DNA of 64,000 nt from Lojkania enalia (lineage: Eukaryota > Ascomycota > Dothideomycetes > Pleosporales). The stretch's first letter is position 1. The number at the start of each line of letters is the position of its first letter. Shown here one piece after another: positions 24,821-35,209 of the stretch. The stretch covers positions 434,001-498,000 of the forward strand of contig ML986581.1 in the NCBI GenBank assembly GCA_010094045.1, read 5' to 3'. Made by a program: the position numbers and the translations under genes. Under the pieces are notes generated by a model. That model did no database searches. It worked only from the letters and a program-made list of their open reading frames with translations, and was not told where the DNA came from.

Positions 24821-25594
24821 GACTTAAGGCGACGAGCGCTAAGAATAGAATAGGACTCGAAGAATGTGCTAGAATACTAAATTACATGATAATTAGCAGA
24901 TATCCGCACGTGACCTTTAATAACTCGAGAGCATGACAAAACTCAGGTTAAGTGTGAGGAGCTAGTTGTTAGGGGCAATTAAGGTAGCAAAAGTAGGTGC
25001 GAACTGATAGGTAGGATTAAGTATTAAGTGTTGATTATATAGAGAGACGAATCCTTATAGATGAAGGATGTCTCGAGAGCTGTATATATCTAGGGGGACA
25101 CGTGAGCCATGCCCGGCCCGACTATCCTCCGTGGGGTTCCCGTAGGATACACAGTAGAGGGTTGATAGTAACTCGTCACACTAAGTCCATACGCCAAGCC
25201 ACGCCAAACGCAGCTCTATCGAATCTAATAAACTTAACTTCGGCTTCTAGTAGATTATTCTCTTACAATCTGCGTCTCTTAAAAGTTAAGGTCTAACAAG
25301 GACGCTCTATGTGTTTATGTTAGCATAATTTCCACATTGCGCCTGAGCATCAACTAATGGCGGGCCGATCCAGTGCTGAGTTCGCTTAAGGCTACCTCCC
25401 TCATTCGAAGACTGCACTCAGCCCGACGCAGCGTCGAGCAGGCAGCCTGCAGGAGCCCGCCATGAGGCTGAGCGACAGCACACATCTATTAGCCTGGCAG
25501 TTATCCTCTTCATCTCAAACTCTACACAGTCCAGACTGACTCCTCGAGAGCACCCAGTAACTACCTCTACCTATCTCCCACCGTAGCAACTTAG

Positions 25595-26566
25595 ATGCCG
25601 CCCCGGTTACAACGCGAGGAATATACGGTAGGATGGGTGTGCGCGCTCCCGGTCGAGCTGGCGGCGGCGCAGGAGATGTTGGACGAGGAGCACGAAGACC
25701 TTGAGCGCGACAACGACGACAATGACGAGAACTTGTACTCTCTAGGATCGATTGCTGGACACGGCGTCGCGATCGGATGCCTTCCAGCGGGACGCATTGG
25801 CAACAACTCTGCAGCGGACGTAGCAAGGCAGATGAAGACAACCTTCAAGGGAATCCGTTTTGGGCTAATGGTCGGCATTGGCGGAGGAGTACCTAGCACA
25901 GCGGACATCCGGCTCGGAGACGTGGTGGTCAGCCAGCCAGACAAAACGTTCGGCGGAGTGGTGCAGTACGACTCTGGTAAGGCGACGGCGAGCGGGTTCG
26001 AGCGGACGGGGTCGCTTAATGCGCCGCCGCAGGTGCTACTTAGTGCCGTCGCGAGGGTGCGAGCGAACGAGTTCCGAGGGAAGAGTAAGATATTAGAGCA
26101 CATGGGCAAGCTAGAGCGCATCCCCAAGTTTCAGCGCAGCAAAACAGGGCACGACGTCTTATTCGACGCAAGCTACGACCACGAGGGCGGGCAGACGTGC
26201 GACGGGTGTAAGATAGATCGCCAAGAAAATCGGCAGCCGCGCGACGAGGACGTGGTATCTCACTACGGGACAATCGCGTCGGGAAACCAGGTAATAAAGA
26301 ACGCGGCGGAGAGGGACAGGGTCAGCGCAGAGCTCGGCGGGGTGCTCTGTTTTGAGATGGAGGCGGCGGGCCTGATGAACAGCTTCCCCTGCCTCGTCGT
26401 TCGTGGCATCTGCGACTACGCGGATTCACATAAGAGCAAGAGATGGCAGCCATACGCGGCGGGGATCGCAGCGGCGTATGCGAAGGAGGTGCTGACGGTG
26501 ATCCCGCCAGCCGATGTAGCAAAGGCTCGGACAGCAGAAGAAGTGATTCAGAGCGCACGTAGTTAG
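25595..26566 (+). CDS. PNP/UDP phosphorylase-type domain, N-terminal part of an NLR-like gene
   Basis: An open frame of 323 residues. It begins in the manner of fungal NLR proteins with a nucleoside-phosphorylase fold: YTVGWVCALPVELAAAQEML, then IGNNSAADVARQM, the glycine loop LMVGIGGGVPS, DIRLGDVVVS, and near the end FEMEAAGLMNSFPCLVVRGICDYADSHK, the nucleoside-binding ExEAA-type block. In free enzymes this fold cleaves nucleosides; in NLRs it is the N-terminal effector domain. The TAG at 26564 is followed in frame by YSYPYSYIR, which looks like a linker, and the NB-ARC part starts 30 bp later in another frame. I infer that both were one protein (PNP-NB-ARC-TPR) broken here by a stop and a frameshift; two adjacent genes or a sequence error are alternatives. 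Confidence 0.85.
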   Translation: MPPRLQREEYTVGWVCALPVELAAAQEMLDEEHEDLERDNDDNDENLYSLGSIAGHGVAIGCLPAGRIGNNSAADVARQMKTTFKGIRFGLMVGIGGGVPSTADIRLGDVVVSQPDKTFGGVVQYDSGKATASGFERTGSLNAPPQVLLSAVARVRANEFRGKSKILEHMGKLERIPKFQRSKTGHDVLFDASYDHEGGQTCDGCKIDRQENRQPRDEDVVSHYGTIASGNQVIKNAAERDRVSAELGGVLCFEMEAAGLMNSFPCLVVRGICDYADSHKSKRWQPYAAGIAAAYAKEVLTVIPPADVAKARTAEEVIQSARS

Positions 26567-26595
26567 TATAGCTATCCTTATTCCTATATTAGAGC

Positions 26596-28257
26596 ATGGC
26601 TGATAGTACGACAGAGAAGGTAATCTACTCTATTCCGTTCCTTCCAAACCTATCCTTTGTTGGGCGGAAGACTGAGCTCGATGCGCTGAAGCAGAGGCTC
26701 CTAGTTAACAGAGCGTGCTACAAGATGTCTATTGTCGGACTCGGCGGGACGGGTAAGACGCAGGTCGCACTGCAGTTCGCGTACACGGTGAAAGAGCGCT
26801 GGCGCGAGTTCTCCATCTTCTGGGTGCCCGCGCTGAGTATGGAGAGCTTCGAGCAGGCGTGCACTGAAGTGTTGCGACTTCTCGGCGTACCTAAGGCGGC
26901 CGATGGCGAGGATGATGCGAAAGAGCAGTTCCAGCGGCATCTGGGCACGGCGCAGGCAGGGAAGTGGCTGTTGATTGTGGACAACGCCGACGATGCAGAC
27001 ATTGTTTTTGGCAGTGCTCAATCGAAGGGCATTATCGACTACTTGCCACGGAGCGAAGAAGGTGTGACCTTGTTCACTACCCGTACGCTAGAAGTAGCAG
27101 GGGAGCTGACGGGCAGTGATGTGCTAGAGCTTGGGGCGATGGACCGACAAGACGCAACTATATTTTTGACCAAATTGCTGATCACGAAGGAGCTCCTTCG
27201 CGACAGTGTCGCCACAACAGACCTATTGGACGAGCTGGTGTGCCTGCCTCTGGCGATCGCACAGGCAGCCGCTTACCTTAACAGGAATAGGATATCTATC
27301 CGGGAGTACTTGAGGCTACTACAGAACACGGAGCTAGACCTTATCGAGCTTATGAGTAGAGAGTTCCGCGACGACACACGGTACAAAGGCACAGCAAACG
27401 CAGTAGCCACGACGTGGGTGGTGTCGTTTAGTCAGATCCGCGCACGCGATGAGGTAGCTGTAAACCTCCTATCTTTTATATCGTGCATTGAGTGGAAAGC
27501 GATACCGCAGTCTATTCTGCCGAGCTTGCAGTCTGAAGTGCGGATGACGGACGCTATTGGCACGCTCTGTGCATACTCCTTCCTAGTAAGACGAGGGGAC
27601 GAAGACGAGTACGACATCCACCGACTAGTACATCTAGCAACTCGAATCTGGATTAGACAACACGACGATTCAAGAGCGGTTACTACGAAAGGAATTAGAC
27701 ATGTATCTAACGTTTTTCCATCTGATAACTATGAGAATCGGATATTATGGAGGGCATATTTACCACACGCGCTACGATTACTAGTAGATAAGCAAGGCTT
27801 CGAGGCTCAAGAAAGATCAGAGTTGTGTCTTTTAGTAGGACGATGCCTGCTGGTGGATGGCAGGATTAAGGAAGCAGTAAGGTGGCTCGAAGAATCTTAT
27901 AAGGGAAGAAAGACATTCGTGAAGAGTAACTTAGATCGCCTCTTATCGCAGCACGTTCTCGCAACGGCATACCAAGCCAATGGACAGATCAAGGAGGCAG
28001 TCCAGCTGCTAGAAGGTGTTGTCGCCATACGTCAAAAAGTGCTCGCAGAAGACCATCCCGAACGACTAGCATCGCAGCACAACCTCGCAACGGCATACCA
28101 AGCCAATGGACAGATCAAGGAGGCAGTCCAGCTGCTAGAAGGTGTTGTCGCCATACGTCAAAAAGTGCTCGCAGAAGACCATCCCGAACGACTAGCATCG
28201 CAGCACAACCTCGCAACGGCATACCAAGCCAATGGAAAGATCAAGGAGGCGGTCTAG
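26596..28257 (+). CDS. NB-ARC ATPase with TPR repeats, C-terminal part of the NLR-like gene
   Basis: An open frame of 553 residues. FVGR precedes a Walker A P-loop GLGGTGKT (48-55) and Walker B KWLLIVDN (about 123-130). Then come a TTR sensor box (LFTTRT), LVCLPLAIAQAAAYL (the GLPL-like motif) and YDIHRLVHLATRIW (MHD-like position). C-terminal TPR units (HNLATAYQANGxIKEAVQLLEGVVAIRQKVLAEDHPERLAS) follow. NB-ARC is the oligomerising NTPase switch of NLR receptors; TPRs are the sensor. The array ends abruptly after two full units and part of a third at a TAG that is one C-to-T step from Gln, with LIEHSIAIRVK still readable beyond. NLR arrays are usually longer, so this is probably a truncated gene. 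Base composition is richer in GC than the flanks. Confidence 0.85.
   Translation: MADSTTEKVIYSIPFLPNLSFVGRKTELDALKQRLLVNRACYKMSIVGLGGTGKTQVALQFAYTVKERWREFSIFWVPALSMESFEQACTEVLRLLGVPKAADGEDDAKEQFQRHLGTAQAGKWLLIVDNADDADIVFGSAQSKGIIDYLPRSEEGVTLFTTRTLEVAGELTGSDVLELGAMDRQDATIFLTKLLITKELLRDSVATTDLLDELVCLPLAIAQAAAYLNRNRISIREYLRLLQNTELDLIELMSREFRDDTRYKGTANAVATTWVVSFSQIRARDEVAVNLLSFISCIEWKAIPQSILPSLQSEVRMTDAIGTLCAYSFLVRRGDEDEYDIHRLVHLATRIWIRQHDDSRAVTTKGIRHVSNVFPSDNYENRILWRAYLPHALRLLVDKQGFEAQERSELCLLVGRCLLVDGRIKEAVRWLEESYKGRKTFVKSNLDRLLSQHVLATAYQANGQIKEAVQLLEGVVAIRQKVLAEDHPERLASQHNLATAYQANGQIKEAVQLLEGVVAIRQKVLAEDHPERLASQHNLATAYQANGKIKEAV
27949..28257 (+). repeat. Near-identical 126-bp TPR-coding repeats
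   Basis: Unit 1 is 27949-28074 and unit 2 is 28075-28200, differing only in one codon (GTT against AAC). A partial third unit starts at 28201 and ends at the stop at 28255. Confidence 0.95.
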
Positions 28258-28322
28258 CTTATAGAGCATAGCATCGCAATCCGAGTGAAGATGCGGGCAG
28301 AGTACGACCTAGGTCGATTCTA

Positions 28323-28933
28323 ATGCGTTAGAATTTTCAAAATACTATTAAGTGTTTACTATCATATATTTATTATTCTCTCTCTTTCATAGAGGGCCGG
28401 GGATCAGCAAGAATATATAGCTCATTATTTTGCCATAGAAACTTTGAGCATACTATAGAACAAGTGGCGAAGATATGCGCAGAATGCTATATTAAGTATT
28501 TACCACTTAGGTAACGCTGATAAATACCTTAATCACATTAGTAGGGAGGACGGCCAACCCGCTTCGGCACTAACCTTTATGAGGTGGCGAATCTACTAGA
28601 GGTGAGCCGGTTAATAGGGAAGCGTACTATACAGTAGGATAAGTTGGATCGCAGACTACTACTATACGGAGTGCTTGCCAAGATTCTGCACTGCCACAGA
28701 TAGGTATACTAGCCACAAGCCTGCTTGGTCAACGTTATGATTATGTAGCTAGTGTTATAGTAACACCGCGACACGTGATGCAGTACTGGAGAATGCAGTA
28801 CTGCTCAAACCTGTGTGTGTATGTGTGTCTTCTATTATGGCCATGCATCCGTAGGATATAGGCCGTTACTACGTGCTATCTATACACCTTACTAACTACT
28901 CTACATTGTCCTAGATCTTAGGGGACATGGATA
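28323..28933. other. Non-coding stretch downstream of the NLR-like gene
   Basis: AT-rich with no recognisable frame. It lies between the LGRF-TAA readable end of the TPR region (28322) and the right inverted repeat. Confidence 0.4.
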
Positions 28934-29381
28934 TCGGCTAGTCGTAATTGGGAAGGTGTATGTAACCAATCACTGATTGGTTGGCTTCGGAAGAAGTACC
29001 AGAGTGTATAGCGATAGCGCATGAATCAGTGCCCTAACCAGCCTTCATACCTAATTATGGCTCGTGAGCATTTCTATTGGACTTATAGACGTGTGTCGTA
29101 CTTCGTGATTAGTTGCGATGGATGGAAACGATAGTGGTGGCCCTGCAACGGACGAAGTTCGCATCTACTATAAAGACGCTTACTCGGCGTATTAGCTGGG
29201 TGAGCGTCAACACGAGCATAATATTCGTATCTAAGCTCTTGGATGGTTTTAAGAGTTATCTTAGCAGGTACACGAAGGAGATTTTTGCCACGACTAAGGC
29301 GCGTAGATCTATTCTATTGCTTTAAAGTTCAAGTACCCGCCATTTGTTCCGTTACGGCGGTTGTTCCGTTACAGGAGGATG
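28934..29381 (-). repeat. Right long inverted repeat (about 448 bp)
   Basis: Complement of the left repeat at 22511-22977. It contains a short frame beginning MDGNDSGGPATDEVRIYY (minor, from about 29119), and the left repeat has a similar DGND...DEVRF(C)Y reading, so the repeat may once have coded. Confidence 0.75.
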
Positions 29382-29659
29382 GATATTACATAATTGGAAA
29401 TATGGCTGGTGATATACCCTAGAGACTGGGGCCGAACTTAACTGTCTCGATTGGTCTGCTTTCGGGACAAGGAATTTATTTTGTGGCTTTCTTGTCCTAA
29501 ACACAGCCTATCGGGTCGCATAACGACCCTACCCCCAGCGCGCGGCAAAAGGGCCGGAATCTAGAGCCGCCGTGTACCTCGTGAGTAGGCTGCCATCCTA
29601 ATTTTAGAATAAGAACATCTAAGCTCCCCCGATGTGCTTGCGTCCAAAGCTCACTAATC

Positions 29660-32254
29660 ATGGCTTCACTGCTAAAAATTAGCAAAAAGATCGTAGACGA
29701 GTTCAAGCCCATGATTGCCTCCCCTAATCGCACCAGCGACCAGAGCCAATCTCAGGATGTTTACGGAGTGTCACCTCAGCCTTATACACCCAGCTTCACC
29801 CCTTCTACCGAACTCTCGCCATATTTTCATCAACCGCCGATACAGGCTAATTCACCGTCCAATTCCTATGCTCAGGGTACGCAGTATCAATCGTATTCCC
29901 CGCAGCCTCAATCTCCAGCTGTTGGTTACGTCGCCCAGCAACAACCGCAACCGCAACCGCAACCGCAACCTCAACCTCAAACTGATGTTTCGCAACCTTC
30001 TCAATATCTGTCAACAGCGGTCCGACATCCGCAGTACGCTCAACAGCTGTCCCTGTTGCAGCCTCCACAATACTCTCAGCAATATCAATACCCGCAGTCG
30101 CATCAACGGCGAGATCAGCAGCAACAATTCCCACCATCGCATCAAATTCAAGGATGCCATTCTCAATCTATAGAGCAGCAATATTTGCAGCCGTAGCAAT
30201 ACCAAAGCCAATATCCCCTGTCAAACCATAATTCATCCCCTGCTATACCCTCTCTAGCACCATCGCAACATACCTGGCCTCAACCTGTTGAACATACATC
30301 AACACGGACATCGACCGCAGTCCTAGCGACTCTAGGAGCGCCAACATCATCACTAACCCCATCCGCGGTCGAATTACCCACAGCCGACACACCCGTGCGA
30401 CCTCCACATCAGATGAATCAAGAATCATATCGCGATGGAGTACATACGCCAGTTCTATATGCTCAACCATATCCGCCTCCCCCCCAGATGTATAATAATT
30501 TTGATAGAAGGATGGGTCAACCGTACCAGGACTCGCTAATCCAACGTACGTCGACAGACATTGCCCCCCCCTGTCTCTTATGTCACAGACTGGCAACCTA
30601 CGTCAACAGCAACACCGCAACCCCCTTCAAATACACAGAATAATGTCTCCTTTCAAATCCCAGCTACTACATACAGTCCTCAGTCTCAAATGCAGCAATC
30701 CACCAATCATAGTCCGCAGCCTACCAATGAAATACTGGCCTTCCCTCCACCCTCAAAAAAGCCCGTGGCATCGGCGATTGCTACTTCACCCCTTGAAAGA
30801 TTGGAAACTATCCCGACAGTTGCTTCTGCGCCTTATCAAACACAAACACATTCTACTTCTCACCAACAACTTTTAGCGCAGGGACAACAACAGCAGCAGT
30901 ACCAGGCGACAATACCGCTTCAGCAACCGGTAACACAGGGACAGCAGCCATATCAACCTCTCATTTCATCGCCTCCGCCTGGAACTCCTCTGCAATTGCC
31001 GCTGCAGAACAGCCAAATTGTGGACTTACAACAAGGAATGCAAACTCTTTCAATCATGCCAGGCCTCTCTACTAGCTTCAAAGAGATCAATAAGCCTAAC
31101 CCCCCTTCAATCTCGTTTAAAAAGTCTTCAAAAAATGAGCCAGGGCCATCTGTTCTTCGTGTGCACACAGAAGGTCATTCCTCTGCCGTTCGCAAAATCT
31201 TCTGCCTTGACGGCGGCGGTGTTCGTGGTTTGGCAAGCTTAATGATCCTTAAACATCTCATGCAGCGCCTTGAATCACAGCGCGGGGGCAGACTGGAGCC
31301 CTGGCAGGAATTCGATATGATTGCAGGTACAAGTACCGGTGGTTTGATCGCAATTATGCTAGGACGATTGCGCATGACGGTCAATGAATGCATTGATACA
31401 TATAAAGTACTTTCACAGAGGATTTTCTCACCAGTGCACTCCAAAGCCAACATTCCTGCCCGAGCCATTACAAAGCTCAAGGCAGAGGGTAAGTTTGAGT
31501 CTCAGCCTCTCGAACAAGTTGTTAAGGAGATATGCCGAGGCCGTGGGTTGTCTGAAACAGAATTACTCAAAGACAATTCAGTTGATGCGCCCAAAGTGTT
31601 TGTATGCGCTGCTCAGGGTATTAACTCAGACTCGGTTGTGATTCGTTTATATCAAAGTGGGAGCGGGGAGTGGGACGATCTTTATGACATCTGCAAGATA
31701 TGGCAAGCTGCCAGAGCGACTTCTGCTGCATCTACCTTCTTCGACCCGATCGAAATTGGGCACCAAATGTATGTAGATGGGGCTTTAAGATACAACAACC
31801 CTATAGAAAAAGCCGACCAAGAGTCTAGAGGTATGGAGCTTCATTACACTACTATCTGACTATCATTGACAAATGCATAGAACTCTGGCCTAAAGAAGAG
31901 AGACTCATCATCAGTGTTGGTACTGGGAGTGCACCCGGTCCGAATGTCCTCACCGGCAATATTGCAGACCTTGGAAGGACACTAGCCAAGACTGTAACAG
32001 ACAGCGAGGAAGAGAACGCTAGGTTTAGGCGGAGGAACAAAGATATGGTTGAGAAAAATCTCTTGTTCAGGTTCAATGTTCTTCATGGCCTGGCGGATGT
32101 GAAGTTAGATGAGTGGGAGGCTATTGGAGAGATTATGGCCCACACCGGAACTTATCTGCGCTCTCCGGATACGGCAGGAGAGTTCACCAAATGCGCGAAC
32201 ATGATGAAGGAATCTGGTCAGAGGTTGGGCTATATTGCCGGAGAAGATCGGTAA
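29660..32254 (+). pseudogene. Patatin-like phospholipase with Gln/Pro-rich N-terminus, interrupted
   Basis: The first frame (MASLLKISKKIVDEFKPMIA) runs into about 170 residues of Gln/Pro/Ser-rich low complexity, then a TAG at 30194, one C-to-T step from Gln within a Gln-rich context. The same frame continues to a run of seven C near 30570, where dropping one base joins it to PVSYVTDWQPT and the patatin domain. That domain has DGGGVRG (oxyanion loop), GTSTGG (nucleophile Ser) and YVDGALRYNNPI (catalytic Asp in DGA). A 50-bp intron at 31831-31880 joins ESRE-LWPKEERLIISVGTGSAPG, and the frame ends GYIAGEDR at 32254. Patatins hydrolyse acyl lipids; in fungal NLR-type proteins they also serve as effector domains. 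The lipase domain itself is undamaged. The stop and the homopolymer shift may be real or sequencing error. Confidence 0.8.
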
Positions 32255-32353
32255 CGTCTTGTTCATTCGGCTTTTGAATTCCCTTCTGCACGGCCTTATA
32301 TCGTAATTAACAAATTCTCTTCAGAGCTACACGTTTACCAAAAGATCCAGGAA

Positions 32354-33988
32354 ATGTCTACGGTTTATTGTGAATTTTGCGAAGATTCCCATAAAGGTTT
32401 GCCCAATCCAATACGCCTTGGTCCGCTAATTTGTGAACGAACCTTCCCTTAGGAATTCCATACCTGGAAAAGATGTTCCTCTGCGTGGATTGCCAACTGT
32501 TTACCTGTGAAGACTGCCACGACTCTCATGACCGAACCCATCTCCGCAATATGCTTCGTTTTAGCCTCATTAAATGGATGGAGAAGCTGCCTAGAATCCA
32601 AAATTCCGCACCGTGCCGATATTGTGCGAAGGAAACAAAGGTGCGATGGCAGTGTCAGGATTGTGGCATAGCCTTGTGCCGCAATTGTGTAGGCTATTCT
32701 GAGCGCCGGATAGAGTTCTTCAATGCGCACCGAAAACGTGATCCTGATGGTCGGTCTTTCTTCGCCACCTATCCACAGTACTGGAGCACAGCGACCGAGT
32801 GGATTACTAGTGATTGCCAGTGTTTGGAACTTGATGGTGTTGTTACCCACTGTGAGCGTTGCCATAGAAGTGGGTGGTTCTGAATCCTGCATAGTCGTTA
32901 GGATACTAACTTATATGCCTAGCCATTACTCGTGGACAGCGAGGTTACTTTTGCCGCTTATGTAGAAGTGAATTTGGCTCTAGCCAGTGTTTATGTGTAG
33001 AATGTTTCGAAGAGGACGAAGAGCACAGGGAAAAGCATCAATTTGGCACATTTGAAATCACATACGAGGGTTCAGGGCCTGAGAATGTGGATGGTGCACT
33101 CAAGAGGGCATGGGGTTGTACACAATGTTCGGAGAGTAAGTGCACTTTTACTCAGTTACATTATTAGACGTCTACGAATGAGTTTTCATTTTGAGTTTGG
33201 GCAGGCTAACGTGATAAAGGATTCGCGGAAGGCAAACAACACGTCCACAGCCATTTGCACTTCCGGTTGGTTATGACTCCGTTTCTCTCGGAACTCATGG
33301 GTAGAGTTGCCTACCGAACGTGCCACCGCAAAGAGCTCCAGGAGAATTCAATCCAGTATCCAAATCCTATACCATGGCAGTGCAGCCTTTGTGAAAAGAG
33401 TCAGTATTACNNNNNNNNNNNNNNNNNNNNNNNNNNNNNNNNNNNNNNNNNNNNNNNNNNNNNNNNNNNNNNNNNNNNNNNNNNNCCCCCCCAAACATTC
33501 ATCTGTCCTCTTAATTATATGCCGGTATCCTACAACAGCTAATTCTATACCAGTGCTTGTTTTCGACAAACCTGGCTCATGCTGCTTGAAAGAAGGCTGC
33601 GGCGATTGCTTCTGCTCATCCTGCACATCGGCGCAACGAGTGAATCATCGCCACCACCTCTTTGAATTCACAGTTATGAGGTCACCAAAAGTTTACCTCA
33701 ACCAAATCACTTGCAACTACTGCTCCCAAGGTAACCCATCCCTCTCATCCTTTAGTTCTGGCATGTCAAAGAAATCTGCTTCTGACATCGTGTACAGCGT
33801 ACATAATCGCCATGGCTCAGGGCTTATGGTGTGCTGACTGTAAGGGTCATTTCATCTGCATCGATTGCATCTTGGGCGTTAGCAAAGATGGTACGCCAAA
33901 GGTAGAAGACGGGCTCCCACACATGAAGATCCTCAAGCAATGTAAAGTAAAGAGTGGATGGCAATTGTACGTCATGGATGGATCTTAA
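32354..33988 (+). CDS. Cysteine-rich multi-zinc-finger protein or C-terminal part of the patatin gene (contains gap)
   Basis: Exons fit at 32354-32396, 32453-32869, 32923-33135 and 33220 to the gap, then from about 33534 to 33730 and 33798-33988, with introns of about 50-85 bp and branch sites such as GATACTAAC. The product is a series of Cys/His pairs: MSTVYCEFCEDSH, FLCVDCQLFTCEDCHDSHDRTH, CRYCAKETKVRWQCQDCG, YFCRLC, WGCTQCSE, WQCSLCEK, CCLKEGCGDCFCSSC, ITCNYCS and LWCADCKGHFICIDC. These resemble B-box/ZZ-type zinc folds repeated along the chain. It lies 100 bp after the patatin stop; a possible splice from 32243 would reach it but in the wrong frame. It is either a separate gene or the patatin C-terminus shifted out of frame. 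The 75-N gap hides at least one exon edge. Confidence 0.65.
33411..33485. other. Assembly gap (75 N)
   Basis: Unknown bases followed by a run of seven C at 33486-33492. The gap is inside the zinc-finger gene. Confidence 1.
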
Positions 33989-34293
33989 AGGGTTCACTAG
34001 ACTTAACGACAATTATCCTATTTATTCCAATTGCCTAAGTGTCCGCTATGAATGTTGTCAGTATTTGTAAGATGTGAGGAAATATGAAGTACGTTGATTG
34101 CTGCCTTTTGAAGGTTAAGGAGCTATATATTGTGTGATCTCCTATTTCGCCATATCGGAGCTAGCCTTCTATTGGTGGCTTGCTACACAGAGCATTACAA
34201 TATTGAGGTGGAGCACAACACGCGGCTAGATGTTCTTGCACTTGGCTTAGCATGCTTCCTCAATTATAGTGATCTTGAGAGTACATCACTTTT
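33989..34293. other. Short intergenic stretch
   Basis: 3' flank of the zinc-finger gene up to the solo LTR. No feature recognised. Confidence 0.4.
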
Positions 34294-34443
34294 TGTCACA
34301 TGTTTCTACTATCCTATTATAGTTGGTCTGTTTTTCAGGCCTATATAGTCTCGCCATCGCCAGCTTCTGCCGAAGCAGGCCACTTACCCTCCTTCAATAC
34401 ATCAATATTTGCCTCAGCAATTAATGCTCCCTGATACGCGACA
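34294..34443 (+). repeat. Solo LTR, copy B (150 bp)
   Basis: TGTCAC...GCGACA ends with a perfect 5-bp target duplication CTTTT (34289-34293 and 34444-34448). Internal features are the hairpin GGTCTGTTTTTCAGGCC and CTATATAG. Confidence 0.88.
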
Positions 34444-34448
34444 CTTTT

Positions 34449-35200
34449 CTATCGTCGGATTTGATTGAATATCTTTAGACCCTTGGTTGATTCAACATTT
34501 GATCTCTCTTACGGAGTATAATCCTTATCAAAACCATGAATATGGCTTTGCTCCTTGCAGCTTTAGTAATGAAGTCATGGATATGTCACTGAATTATTGG
34601 CCCTATGGGGATATGTGCGCGATAGATGAAAGACTCACAAACTAAATTAGATAGATTTGAAAAAGTAGGGGGCTAGGTAACGCCTAGATTGCCAAAATGT
34701 CTTTCCGTGCTTTAAGTCAATACAACCTCCACCTTAGGTCAGTCGGATATCGTTTCTCAAGTCTTTTGTCCTCAAACACAGGCCTATGACGTAGGCTCGT
34801 AGTCATAATCTTGCAGGTAACTCGGGAAATTCCGGGGCCATGTCCAACTGCAACCTTGCTTTCTAGGAATATGTTCTCGATCACGCACCCTATTATTGGG
34901 AGAAGAAGGTAATTGAGCACGGTGCCCCATCTATGGAGTTATTCTCCCCAAAATACCAGTTGCTATTTGAGAAAATATGTCATCAACGCTTTGAAAATAT
35001 GCTTCCTTTTATTAAATATAGACACAGCAAATCTCTGGGTTATTTTTTATTAAACGTCTTACATGATTTATTCTTGTCGCCTCCACTTATCATGGGCAGT
35101 AAAACCGCCATTGCGTGGCAATGCTCTTTCATCTACTCCAAGATATTTGCAGTGTTCCTCAAGAAACACCAAGGAATATAACAACGTCCAACCTCGGAAA
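34449..35200. other. AT-rich intergenic stretch
   Basis: Short frames only; no recognised domain or repeat. Confidence 0.35.
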
Positions 35201-35209
35201 TCCCGGCAT

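Larger units (their letters stand above)
22511..29381. mobile_element. 6.9-kb segment bounded by long inverted repeats and carrying an NLR-like gene
   Basis: The outer edges are inverted copies: CATCCTCC(C/T)GT(G/A)ACGG at 22511 and its complement ending at 29381. Similarity continues inward about 450 bp on each side, diverged mostly by transitions and small gaps, and ends in a shared TACGACTAGCC block (about 22977 and 28934). Between them lie a truncated pogo transposase (minus strand) and the PNP / NB-ARC / TPR gene (plus strand). No clear target duplication is seen. It could be a large DNA transposon with cargo, or two copies of one element in opposite orientation. Confidence 0.6.

Noticed and set aside
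22511..29381. Starship-type giant transposon
   Set aside because: No tyrosine recombinase of the captain type was seen, and long inverted repeats are not a Starship feature.
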